Of a stretch of DNA of 34,566 nt, positions 8,050 to 14,352 are shown piece after piece. This DNA is from a virus, in IMG/VR virus record IMGVR_UViG_3300036864_000063, positions 1 through 34,566 of that record; one strand, 5' to 3'. The first letter of the stretch is position 1. Every line of letters begins with the position of its first letter. A model generated the notes under the pieces. It saw only the letters and a list, made by a program, of their open reading frames with translations. It did no database searches and was not told where the DNA came from. A program made the translations under genes and the position numbers.

Positions 8050-8362
8050 GCTTCAGGCCCACGATCTGCTGCGAGCCCTCGAGCGTGTGGCCTTTGTGGA
8101 CACGATCGCGCGAGCTGATCCGGATCCCGCCCTTGTACGACGCGCCGAACTCCACGCCGGTCACGATCACCTCGAGCTGCACGACGACCGTGTCTCCGTC
8201 GAGCAGCGTCAACGCGTTCCCGTCCTCGTCGAGCGCCGCGAACTCCCCCGTTGGGACGGAACCCATGCGGGAACGGGCCACGGAGAGGCCCTCGAACTCG
8301 CCGATCGCGATCGCGAGCTGCTCGGGCACGTCTTCAGCTGGAACCGCTTCGAGCTTCCCCAT
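8033..8362 (-). CDS. Hypothetical early protein (109 aa)
   Basis: From ATG 8362, preceded by GGAGGTCCGAGG and lying 29 bases inside the end of the whiB-like gene. N-terminal MGKLEAVPAEDVPEQL, then a beta-rich part (GDTVVVQLEVIVTGVEFGASYKG) and a basic end (VHKGHTLEGSQQIVGLKRASRA). The pattern of alternating hydrophobic strands suggests a small beta protein. Not recognised. Confidence 0.7.
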   Translation of the reverse strand: MGKLEAVPAEDVPEQLAIAIGEFEGLSVARSRMGSVPTGEFAALDEDGNALTLLDGDTVVVQLEVIVTGVEFGASYKGGIRISSRDRVHKGHTLEGSQQIVGLKRASRA

Positions 8363-8759
8363 CCTCGGACCTCCATGTCTGCACCGGCGTGGTGACGATG
8401 CCCAGTCGAACCTGCTCGTCCAGCACCGCGAGCCCGAAGACGATCGGATCGGGCGCCTGGGCTGCGAACGTGCGCTCGGACGCCGAGAGGCCGCCGAACG
8501 TCCCATCGCGGTACTTGTCGCCTTCCTCCGCCTCGAGCGCCCAGATCAGGCAGTCGACACGGACAGGGCAACCGGCGCAGATCCGCTTCGTCTTCAGCGT
8601 GAGCTCGGTCGCCTGCTGGTGGGCCTCCTCGACGAAGAAGTCCTCGAGCAGCTGGCCCGGCGGGTCGGTCACGCACGCGGATCGGCCTGCCCACGCCGGC
8701 AGCGTCACATCGAGCACGGCGTTCCCGTCGACGTCGACGAGCCGATAGCGCTCCGTCAC
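8334..8759 (-). CDS. WhiB-family iron-sulfur transcriptional regulator
   Basis: 141 residues from GTG 8759. The four Cys of the WhiB [4Fe-4S] site are present and spaced as in the family: Cys29, then Cys61-x2-Cys64-x5-Cys70 (ICAGCPVRVDCLIWAL). The following GTFGGLSASER matches the WhiB G[VI]WGG turn, here FGG. WhiB proteins are confined to Actinobacteria and their phages and act with the host primary sigma factor. The C-terminal ~35 residues after the turn (DPIVFGLAVLDEQVRLGIV) are not the usual short basic tail. A longer TTG start at 8807 is unlikely because a 15-codon reading frame couples to the GTG used here. Confidence 0.92.
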   Translation of the reverse strand: MTERYRLVDVDGNAVLDVTLPAWAGRSACVTDPPGQLLEDFFVEEAHQQATELTLKTKRICAGCPVRVDCLIWALEAEEGDKYRDGTFGGLSASERTFAAQAPDPIVFGLAVLDEQVRLGIVTTPVQTWRSEDGEARSGSS

Positions 8760-8803
8760 GTGTGATGTACCTCGAAGATCTGCACGACTTTCTCCTCGGT
8801 CAT
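8756..8803 (-). CDS. 15-codon coupling ORF ahead of the whiB-like gene
   Basis: ATG 8803 overlaps the previous gene's TGA (ATGA), reads MTEEKVVQIFEVHHT, and its TGA at 8758-8756 overlaps the whiB GTG (GTGA). Its own codons contain GAGGAGAAAG. It fits the operon's coupling pattern exactly, so it may exist to hand ribosomes on to whiB, or may encode a leader peptide. Too short to judge by composition. Confidence 0.45.
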   Translation of the reverse strand: MTEEKVVQIFEVHHT

Positions 8804-9111
8804 CCAAAGTCCAACCATGAAACCTCCATCGCCGTCATGTCTTCGTCCGGTTTCGCCGTCTCGAGGTGGTAGATGGGCCACTGCGGATCGCACCACTCGC
8901 CGTCGTGCTCGATGGTCTCCGTCATCCAGCCAACGTGGAATGGAGCCCGCAGGATGTCGAGTGCTTCGACGCCTTGGTCTCGCAAGTCATCATCGGAGAG
9001 GGCGCGGCCGCGCAGCTTGTCACGAGTCCATCGGCCCGGTTGCCAGTAGGCCCCCAGACTCATGTTGCAAAACTCGAACGCCCCGGACGGCTGGTCGATG
9101 ACGGCGCTCAT
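8800..9111 (-). CDS. Hypothetical early protein (103 aa)
   Basis: ATG 9111 lies about a dozen bases after GGAGGAGAACG; upstream codons in the same frame belong to the neighbour's shadow. Sequence notes: FCNMSLGAYWQPGRWTRDK, then LDILRAPFHVGW and an acidic, Trp-containing C-terminal half (EWCDPQWPIYHLETAKPDEDM) ending VSWLDFG. Its TGA overlaps the 15-codon frame before whiB. No family recognised. Confidence 0.7.
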   Translation of the reverse strand: MSAVIDQPSGAFEFCNMSLGAYWQPGRWTRDKLRGRALSDDDLRDQGVEALDILRAPFHVGWMTETIEHDGEWCDPQWPIYHLETAKPDEDMTAMEVSWLDFG

Positions 9112-9455
9112 GGCTCTCGTTCTCCTCCGGTGTGTCTTGGATCGCGTCGCCAGCCAGAACACACGTCGCACATGCCCATGCCTTCCCAGAACTCTCGGTC
9201 TTTCTCGGTGAGGTCCTTGCCTCGCGGGAAGTGCGTCACGAACCGATGTGGCCCTCGCATGTGAGCCTCGCGGTGCTCTCGCTGGCCTTCGTTCTCAAGC
9301 AAGCAGTTGCCACACAACAGGTCGTCACCGTGGAGCGATGGCTCCTCGCATCGGCAGAAGCGACCCTCATCGGCGGCGAGGAACGCACCGACGGCCATCT
9401 TGAGGATGTCCGCCGGGTCTCCGTGCTCGATGATCTCACTCGCTCGGTCGCTCAT
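9108..9455 (-). CDS. Small protein with two Cys pairs (putative zinc binding)
   Basis: 115 residues from ATG 9455 (ATGA overlap). Cys34-x-Cys36 and Cys48-x2-Cys51 (FCRCEEPSLHG ... LCGNC) could form one zinc site; a second pair Cys96-x2-Cys99 (MCDVCSGW) follows a His-rich middle (EHREAHMRGPHRFVTHF). Ends HTGGEREP, the coupling tail shared with its neighbours. Probably a small zinc-binding early protein; function unknown. Confidence 0.72.
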   Translation of the reverse strand: MSDRASEIIEHGDPADILKMAVGAFLAADEGRFCRCEEPSLHGDDLLCGNCLLENEGQREHREAHMRGPHRFVTHFPRGKDLTEKDREFWEGMGMCDVCSGWRRDPRHTGGEREP

Positions 9456-9616
9456 GGCTCTTGTTCTCCTCCGGTGTCTGTTGTGTCGGTCCATCCGGGG
9501 TAGGCGTTCCACGGTTCGCCGCATCGTCGGCAGGCCGTCCAACCCATCACTCGGAGATGGCGGATCGTTCCCCAGGTCGGCGAGCGCCGATGCCCGAACA
9601 CGTGACAGCGGCTCAC
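9452..9616 (-). CDS. 54-residue zinc-ribbon-like protein
   Basis: GTG 9616 overlaps the upstream TGA (GTGA) and the TGA overlaps the next ATG. Contains Cys4/His5 and Cys29-x2-Cys32 (WTACRRCGEPW), consistent with a minimal zinc site. The last residues (TDTTDTGGEQEP) are the repeated tail that also carries the next gene's ribosome binding site. Resembles small actinophage zinc-ribbon proteins of unknown role. Confidence 0.65.
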   Translation of the reverse strand: MSRCHVFGHRRSPTWGTIRHLRVMGWTACRRCGEPWNAYPGWTDTTDTGGEQEP

Positions 9617-10146
9617 TCCGGCCCTCCGGTGTCTGTTGTGTCGGTGGCGTGCTTGCGTTCCCACAGTTCTTCGATGGCATCACGGCCACGCCAGTACTCC
9701 TCCGCGTCATTCTTCGCCTTCTGCCAGTCAACCGGACCTCGTTCTCCTGTGTCGGTGGCGAGGGCGTCGCGCAGAGCTTCCTCGTTGTAGGCGCTCGGGT
9801 AGTTGATGAACCGGTGGGCCTTCTCTATCACGGCTGATTGCTTGGTGAGTTGGGTTCGAAGCTCGTCAAGTTCCTCGTCCATATCAGCAGCGTGGATGGC
9901 AAGCTCTTCACACCCCGCACGTACCCCCTCGGCGTAGCTTGCCTTCGTGGCCTCGTACAGAAAATGCTTGCGTTCCTCAGCAGTCCAGTCACCCGCCCGT
10001 AGCCTCGCTAGTTCCTCGGCTTGGGTAGCGAGTTGGGCTCGGAGCGAAGCCTCTTCGGATGGGCGGTGCGACAGCACGGCCTTGCACTCGGCGCAGGTTT
10101 CGACGACGCCTTCCAGCGTGACACCGTGGTCACACGTCTCGGTCAT
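9613..10146 (-). CDS. Coiled-coil early protein with N-terminal Cys/His motif
   Basis: 177 residues from ATG 10146 (ATGA overlap with the lysozyme-like gene). N-terminal TCDHG and ETCAECK give Cys5/His7/Cys18/Cys21, a possible zinc site. A long charged coiled coil follows (residues ~33-110, rich in Glu/Ala/Leu). Near residue 140 it contains DTGERGPVDW, which at DNA level resembles the junction cassette between neighbouring genes, and it ends ATDTTDTGGPE. This suggests two former genes joined by loss of a junction. Function unknown. Confidence 0.7.
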   Translation of the reverse strand: MTETCDHGVTLEGVVETCAECKAVLSHRPSEEASLRAQLATQAEELARLRAGDWTAEERKHFLYEATKASYAEGVRAGCEELAIHAADMDEELDELRTQLTKQSAVIEKAHRFINYPSAYNEEALRDALATDTGERGPVDWQKAKNDAEEYWRGRDAIEELWERKHATDTTDTGGPE

Positions 10147-10640
10147 CCGCCCCACGGCCCCCAGCCGCCAGCGGCCACCATCCGCGCCGTCACGATCGCG
10201 TTCGCTCGAGCGTTCAGGATCGGCACATGGGGCCACGTGCGCGAGAACCACGCCGCCCTGCCGAAGGTGAGAACGCGCTCGCCCCAGTACCGCATCAGGT
10301 GCTGGAACGCGCCGCACGAGCCATAAGGGTCCTCCCAGCGACACGCCGAGGGCTCCGAGGGGTTCCTCGCGTCGGCGTGGTAACGGGATTCGCGGTAGGC
10401 GATGTCGAGCGCGTGATCGAGCTGCGCCGGTGCGAACCGGTCGAACGCGCAGCGGATCGCGTGCTTCGTCTCCGAGACCGACCACGTGGGCCGGCCGTCG
10501 TCGAGGCGGAGCCTGCAGATCTCCGAGACCGGCTTCACGCCGACCGCGGTGTAGGGCGAGGCGGCCGAGACACCCATCAGGGACATTCCGAGACTCACAA
10601 TCATCAGAGCGGTTAGCACATAACGCATCTCAGGCTTCAT
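10143..10640 (-). CDS. Secreted lysozyme/transglycosylase-like protein
   Basis: 165 residues from ATG 10640, with GGGGGTGA upstream. Residues ~6-27 are a hydrophobic signal peptide or anchor ending GVSAAS. The catalytic-type segment is LDIAYRESRYHADARNPS with candidate Glu84, followed by a Gly-Ala-Phe-Gln (GAFQHLMRYW) and NARANAIVTARMVAAGGWGPW, the arrangement seen in lytic transglycosylase, resuscitation-promoting-factor and lysozyme-like folds. Predicted to cut peptidoglycan outside the membrane. It sits among early genes, far from the lysis region, so a role in entry, lysogeny or wall remodelling is possible. An intact 65-base gap precedes it. Confidence 0.78.
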   Translation of the reverse strand: MKPEMRYVLTALMIVSLGMSLMGVSAASPYTAVGVKPVSEICRLRLDDGRPTWSVSETKHAIRCAFDRFAPAQLDHALDIAYRESRYHADARNPSEPSACRWEDPYGSCGAFQHLMRYWGERVLTFGRAAWFSRTWPHVPILNARANAIVTARMVAAGGWGPWGG

Positions 10641-10705
10641 GTTTGGGTCACCCCCGGTTCGGTGTTGCCGCGCCGGCGGGCCGACGCGGACGCCTACACG
10701 GTCGG

Positions 10706-10921
10706 TCAGACTTGAGGCATCGCCTCCTCCGCTCGGAGGACCTCGACGGCGAAGCGCACCGCACGTCGATGCTCGATCAGGTCCTGCGCGTTCCACGCTC
10801 TGCGGATGTGTGATCGGAGCTCGGCGGGGAGGCGGTACCAGTGGGTCGAGCACGCGAGGACGTGCGAGGGGAGACGGATCTCACACTCCGGTCCAGGGCA
10901 GACGTGCCAGCGGTCGCTCAC
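10706..10921 (-). CDS. Small Cys/His zinc-finger protein
   Basis: 71 residues from GTG 10921 (GTGA). Cys8-x4-Cys13-x10-Cys24-x2-His27 (HVCPGPECEIRLPSHVLACSTHWYRLP) matches a recurring actinophage small protein with C-x4-C...C-x2-HW. The rest is helical and basic (ELRSHIRRAWNAQDLIEHRRAVRFAVEVLR). Function unknown; nucleic-acid or protein binding is likely. It follows the RusA gene. Confidence 0.75.
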   Translation of the reverse strand: MSDRWHVCPGPECEIRLPSHVLACSTHWYRLPAELRSHIRRAWNAQDLIEHRRAVRFAVEVLRAEEAMPQV

Positions 10922-11424
10922 CCGGCCTCCCGAGGCACGAGCTCGAGCGGCTGTCGAACGTGGGCGCCGCACGACGGACAGAAAAGGTCAGAGCTCGCGA
11001 GGTCGTCGACTAGGTGGTTCCCGCAGACCGGACACGGCTTGGCGATCAGCTCGATCACCTCGACGCGGACGCCGGGCGTACCCCAGCGCTTCGTGACGAA
11101 CATCTCGACGATCTGACCGTCGTCGGCGTAGGCGATCCCGGTCATCGCATCGAAGACCGCTCGCGTGAGCTTGTCGAGATCAGGCCGCGCTGACGGGTAA
11201 GGCTTCGCGCCGGCCTTCGGCGCGTGCAGCGTGAACGAGAGCTTTACCCGCAGCGGACCGGCCAACGGCTGCTCGCGGCGCATCGCGGCCTTCGCGGCCC
11301 ATCCGATCGCCTCACGCCAGTCGCGCAGACGCCGCGAGGAGGCCTCGTAGATCTGGCCGCGCTCGGTGACGCGGTGGTTCCCCTGCACGGCCGGCGGGGC
11401 GTTCACCTCGAACGCGACGATCAC
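10918..11424 (-). CDS. rusA: RusA-type Holliday junction resolvase with C-terminal zinc ribbon
   Basis: 168 residues from GTG 11424 (GTGA). The RusA signature ARPDLDKLTRAVFDAMTG then IAYADDGQIVE carries Asp82, Asp84 and Asp101/Asp102, equivalent to the metal-binding Asp of RusA. RusA cleaves four-way DNA junctions formed during recombination or replication. After the RusA domain (~125 residues) a zinc ribbon is fused: Cys131-x2-Cys134 and Cys149-x2-Cys152 (CPVCGN ... FCPSCGAH). Fits with the RecT-like gene of the same operon. Confidence 0.9.
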   Translation of the reverse strand: MIVAFEVNAPPAVQGNHRVTERGQIYEASSRRLRDWREAIGWAAKAAMRREQPLAGPLRVKLSFTLHAPKAGAKPYPSARPDLDKLTRAVFDAMTGIAYADDGQIVEMFVTKRWGTPGVRVEVIELIAKPCPVCGNHLVDDLASSDLFCPSCGAHVRQPLELVPREAG

Positions 11425-11717
11425 GCCGATTCCCCCAGCCACTCCCGCGTCGCGTACACGCGCTTCTCGCTGGGACTGAATGTGAAGGCGTGCAGCCACT
11501 CCTCAGGCGGGAGCAGGTCAAGCGCTCGCAGCGCCTTGTGCGCGGTGCGCCGGCGCACGGTCGAGACCTCGGCGTCCGCGATCGTCTGCGCGGTCCGCGT
11601 CGTGAAGCCGCATACGCGACCGATCTCGGCGAACGTGTGACCGCGGCGGAACAGCTCGCCGAACAGGTTCACGAACGGCGCCGCGTCGACGTCGGACCGG
11701 TACACGCCCGAACTCAC
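11421..11717 (-). CDS. Small helix-turn-helix protein
   Basis: 98 residues from GTG 11717 (GTGA). Segment ELFRRGHTFAEIGRVCGFTTRTAQTIADAEVSTVRRRTAHK reads as an HTH with recognition helix around TTRTAQTIA. The C-terminal part (LLPPEEWLHAFTF) is acidic/aromatic. Could be an early transcription regulator or a directionality factor; no separate excisionase is otherwise obvious. Confidence 0.7.
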   Translation of the reverse strand: MSSGVYRSDVDAAPFVNLFGELFRRGHTFAEIGRVCGFTTRTAQTIADAEVSTVRRRTAHKALRALDLLPPEEWLHAFTFSPSEKRVYATREWLGESA

Positions 11718-12442
11718 GCCGACACGAGCTCCTGAGCTTCGATCATGCGATCAAGCAGGCCGAAGGCTGAGGACTGAAGTTCGGTGACCGTCTCTGCGAG
11801 AGCCGACCACGCCGCCGACTCCGCCGCCGACTCCGCCGCCGACTCCGCCGCCGACTCCGCCGCCGACCGCGCCGCCGACTCCGCCGCCGACCGCGCCGCC
11901 GACTCCGCCGCCGACCGCGCCGCCGACCACGCCGCCGACCACGCCGCCGACCGCGCCGCCGACCACGCCGCCGACGGCGCCGCCGACTCCGCCGCCGACT
12001 CCGCCGCCGACCGCGCCGCCGACTCCGCCGCCTTGATGATCGGCAGGGCCGCGGTCACGAGGTCATCGGTCGTCAGCTCGTCGAGCTGCTCGAGCGCGAC
12101 CGCGTGTTCCTCGAGTCCGGCCTTCCGCAGCCACGTCGGCGCACACGTCCGAGCGAGCCAATCGGTCGCCATCCACGCGCGACGCTCCTCGACCTCCGCC
12201 GAAGCGGCGGTGCCGACCAGTCGCGGGATGTACGGCTTGAGCTTCTGTCGCGTCTCGGCGTCGAGCGCGTCGTTCCAGGAGCGCATGAACGCACCGATCA
12301 CCTTCGATGCGCACTCGGGCGAGTCGGAGTGCTTCTCGCCGGCGAACCAGGCGACAGCCTCCATCGCGCAGACCGAGGACTTCCCTCGGCGATTGTGCGA
12401 GCCAGTCTTGAGCACGAGCTGGTCCAGGTCGACGTGATTCAT
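11714..12442 (-). CDS. Conserved phage protein with Ala-rich tetrapeptide repeats
   Basis: 242 residues from ATG 12442 (ATGA). The N-terminal ~135 residues (MNHVDLDQLVLKTGSHNRRG, CAMEAVAWFAGEKHSDSPEC, GAFMRSWNDALD, ERRAWMATDWLAR) match a conserved actinobacteriophage protein type of unknown function. Residues ~138-213 are 19 units of Ser-Ala-Ala-x with x = Glu, Arg, Trp or Pro. A short leucine-rich end follows. The repeat would form a long Ala-rich helix with the variable residue on one face. The conserved Cys/His-rich N-terminus could bind metal. Confidence 0.8.
   Translation of the reverse strand: MNHVDLDQLVLKTGSHNRRGKSSVCAMEAVAWFAGEKHSDSPECASKVIGAFMRSWNDALDAETRQKLKPYIPRLVGTAASAEVEERRAWMATDWLARTCAPTWLRKAGLEEHAVALEQLDELTTDDLVTAALPIIKAAESAARSAAESAAESAAPSAAWSAARSAAWSAAWSAARSAAESAARSAAESAARSAAESAAESAAESAAESAAWSALAETVTELQSSAFGLLDRMIEAQELVSA
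11805..12032 (-). repeat. 19 tandem 12-bp units encoding SAAx
   Basis: Units of 12 bases (GCGGCG plus variable codon plus TCG on the coding strand) run without interruption for 228 bases. Only the first bases of the variable codon change (GAG, CGG, TGG, CCG), so the DNA is kept nearly identical while the residue differs. Not CRISPR: no spacers. Confidence 0.95.
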
Positions 12443-13002
12443 GCAGCCTCCTCGGGTTCGAGATTCAGTAGGCCCAACGGCATCTCGCCGGTCAGGTTCT
12501 CTGACGCCCATCGAGCACGGCGGAACGCCGCCTCGACGAGAGGCGGGAAATCCTTCCCCTCGGTGAACGTCTGCGCCGACAGCACCCACACGGGCCAGTC
12601 GTGAAGCTCCGAGGACACGCGCTCGGGATCGGGCGGCACGTCGGAGAACCACATCTGCGCCGCGACGAACGCCGCGAGGTCACGATCGCCCTCGACGCGC
12701 GGTGCGATCAGCTTGACGGCCTCGGTCCGCCACCACGTCTCGATCCTGGGTGCGAGCTGAGGCGCGCCGATGTGAGGCACGTGGGCGCCGCTGTTCATCA
12801 CCTCGCGTGCCTCGGCGAGCAGCTCCGAGAGCTCGGGCATTCGCTTCGAGGACCGCATCAGGTTCCGCGCCGAGAGCTCGCAGCACTCGCCGCAGGAGAT
12901 CTCGCGGCGTAGCTCCTCGGCGAACAGCCGCGCGCGATCCGATTCACGCTGACGACCGAACGCGATAAACAGCTGGATCACGGCGTCGTCGACCGAGCTC
13001 AC
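12439..13002 (-). CDS. Hypothetical early protein (187 aa)
   Basis: From GTG 13002 (GTGA). N-terminal helical part (VDDAVIQLFIAFGRQRESDRARLFAEEL), Cys-x2-Cys-Cys (ISCGECCELS), a charged middle, then Trp-rich beta segments (IETWWRTEAVKL, HDWPVWVLSAQTF). Ends EPEEAA, where the GAGGAGG codons are the ribosome site of the next gene. Not recognised. Confidence 0.72.
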   Translation of the reverse strand: MSSVDDAVIQLFIAFGRQRESDRARLFAEELRREISCGECCELSARNLMRSSKRMPELSELLAEAREVMNSGAHVPHIGAPQLAPRIETWWRTEAVKLIAPRVEGDRDLAAFVAAQMWFSDVPPDPERVSSELHDWPVWVLSAQTFTEGKDFPPLVEAAFRRARWASENLTGEMPLGLLNLEPEEAA

Positions 13003-13217
13003 GATGCGCGCTCCCGCCGCAGACGCTGCTCCTCGTGCCGCCGCGCTGCCTCCTGCAGGCCATCGGCTCGATAGCGGCCCTCGAGCTCTGCGGCATTCAC
13101 GAGCGGCGTGATCGCATGGATCCCGCGCCAGCGCAGTGTCGCGTGCGCTCGACACTTCGGGCCAGGGTTAGACGCCGACAGGAGCGTGATGCAGCCGGGC
13201 TCGACGCAGCGCGTCAC
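12999..13217 (-). CDS. Small Cys/His zinc-finger protein
   Basis: 72 residues from GTG 13217 (GTGA). Cys4-x4-Cys9-x12-Cys22-x2-His25 (RCVEPGC ... PKCRAH) forms a likely zinc site; Trp/Arg and a basic helical C-terminus (EEQRLRRERAS) follow. Sits between the replication initiator gene and the 187-residue protein. Similar in plan to the other early zinc-finger proteins here. Confidence 0.68.
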   Translation of the reverse strand: MTRCVEPGCITLLSASNPGPKCRAHATLRWRGIHAITPLVNAAELEGRYRADGLQEAARRHEEQRLRRERAS

Positions 13218-14059
13218 GCCGAGGCCCTCCCGCGCTCGAGCTCGCGGCGGAGCTTCGCCGCGTCGCCTTCGTCGGTTCCGCGCGCCACGTAGCCGCGCGA
13301 GATCCACGCCGCGAGCGCCGGCCAGTGTTCGACCGCCGCGTTCGGGGTCCACGTCGGCATGGACCGTCCGGGGAATACGCCGCACCACGCCTCGGGCAGC
13401 CGGCGGATCATCTCGGGGGTCGCACCGGCAGCCTTGAGCTGAGCGGCAGCGGTACCGAGGCGATCACGGTTGCGCGGCGTCAGGCCAGCGTCAGCCCTGC
13501 CCGGGTACGGCTGCCCGACCCATATCTCGTAGAGACCCTCGAAGATCAGGTCTCTGCCGCGAGTGAGGGCCTTCGAGGGCTTCGTAGGCGGACCCGAGCC
13601 CAGGTGAACCGTGATCCCGGAGGCGGCCTGATCTGCGGCCGCCTCCGCAGGTTCTCTCTCGTTCCAGTAGCTCTCGTTAGATGGCTCTACTTCCTGCCGC
13701 ATCCGTGCGGCTACCCCCTCCGCATCCGTGCGGCTACCTGTGGCCGCATCCGTGCGGCTACCTGGCCGCAGACTGCGGAGCCGATAGAGGTTCGTGTCGG
13801 CTTCCTTGGTCCCCTCGACACGCCGTTTCTCGATTTCCACGGCGCCCAAGCCGACGAGCTCTCGCATAGCGCGGTCGAGCGTGTCAACGGAGATGTGCAT
13901 TTGCTCAGCCATGCGAGACCGCGAGGGGAACGCCGTCCCCTCTCGATCCGCGTGGCGCCGCAACACCGCGTACAAGCGAACCGCGTTTGCTGAGATGTCC
14001 GCGTAGAGCACGAACTCCGGAACGATCGCGAAGTGCTCGTCTGCACGTACCGAGGTCAT
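13214..14059 (-). CDS. Winged-helix replication initiator-like protein
   Basis: 281 residues from ATG 14059 (ATGA). Residues ~1-80 are a winged helix of the phage replication HTH type (ISANAVRLYAVLRRHADREG, FPSRSRMAEQMHISVDTLDRAMRELVGLGAVEIEKR). Residues ~95-150 are a low-complexity linker (GSRTDAATGSRTDAEGV, EPAEAAADQAAS). The C-terminal ~125 residues (LIFEGLYEIWVGQPYP, LKAAGATPEMIRRLPEAW, AVEHWPALAAWISRGY) form a second helical domain as in DnaD/replisome-organiser-like proteins. The linker DNA contains four iteron-like sites, so the gene probably carries its own origin, as lambda O does. No polymerase or helicase gene is present, so host machinery would be recruited. Confidence 0.78.
   Translation of the reverse strand: MTSVRADEHFAIVPEFVLYADISANAVRLYAVLRRHADREGTAFPSRSRMAEQMHISVDTLDRAMRELVGLGAVEIEKRRVEGTKEADTNLYRLRSLRPGSRTDAATGSRTDAEGVAARMRQEVEPSNESYWNEREPAEAAADQAASGITVHLGSGPPTKPSKALTRGRDLIFEGLYEIWVGQPYPGRADAGLTPRNRDRLGTAAAQLKAAGATPEMIRRLPEAWCGVFPGRSMPTWTPNAAVEHWPALAAWISRGYVARGTDEGDAAKLRRELERGRASA
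13619..13646. repeat. Inverted repeat beside the iterons
   Basis: Ten-base perfect arms GGAGGCGGCC / GGCCGCCTCC around eight bases, inside the replication initiator gene, 50 bases from the iteron array. Could extrude a hairpin at an origin, or only reflect Ala-rich codons (AADQAAS). Confidence 0.6.
13697..13778. repeat. Iteron-like array, candidate replication origin
   Basis: Three perfect 19-bp copies of CCGCATCCGTGCGGCTACC at 13697-13715, 13720-13738 and 13744-13762 (spacing 23 and 24), then a degenerate fourth, CCGCAGACTGCGG, at 13766-13778. Every unit contains the inverted pair CCGCA...TGCGG. They lie in the linker of the initiator gene, where lambda-type phages keep their origin. The adjacent 13647-13690 stretch is less GC-rich than its surroundings. 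Confidence 0.65.
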
Positions 14060-14352
14060 GCGGAACCCCTAGAGTTTTGTTGTGGGGTACCGCCAGACCG
14101 CCGAGAGCGCGCCCCAGCGTCCGCTTTCACCTTGAGACGCTCCTCGAGCGCTCTGGAGCCCTGAGAGGGCCAAAGTCGAAGGCGGCGTTGCCCGGTCGGG
14201 GGCGCCTGATGCCAGACGGCGCGGCGGTCGCGCCGCAGCCCGCGCAGCCGCAGCTCGCCGGGCGTCCGACAACGATCGCCGCGCCGGTCGATGTGACGGT
14301 CGTAGACGAACTGACCGCCGAAGCGCTGCCGGCAGAGCTCGCAGCGGATCAC
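14056..14352 (-). CDS. Small Cys2-His-Cys zinc-finger protein
   Basis: 98 residues from GTG 14352 (GTGA). Cys4-x2-Cys7-x12-His20-x7-Cys28 (RCELCRQRFGGQFVYDRH ... RCRTP) followed by GELRLRGLRRDRRAVWHQ matches a widespread small actinophage protein (CxxC...H...CRTPxELRxRGL...VW). Basic throughout. Usually found with early replication genes; here it is between the RecT-like and initiator genes. Role unknown, DNA binding likely. Confidence 0.8.
   Translation of the reverse strand: MIRCELCRQRFGGQFVYDRHIDRRGDRCRTPGELRLRGLRRDRRAVWHQAPPTGQRRLRLWPSQGSRALEERLKVKADAGARSRRSGGTPQQNSRGSA

Noticed and set aside
11805-12032. Tandem repeats considered as a CRISPR array
   Set aside because: Contiguous 12-bp units with no spacers, in frame within a gene.
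11784-12437. Plus-strand frame rich in Ala-Asp repeats (AADSAADRAAD)
   Set aside because: Reverse reading of the SAAx repeat array; the minus-strand protein has the conserved N-terminus and coupled junctions.
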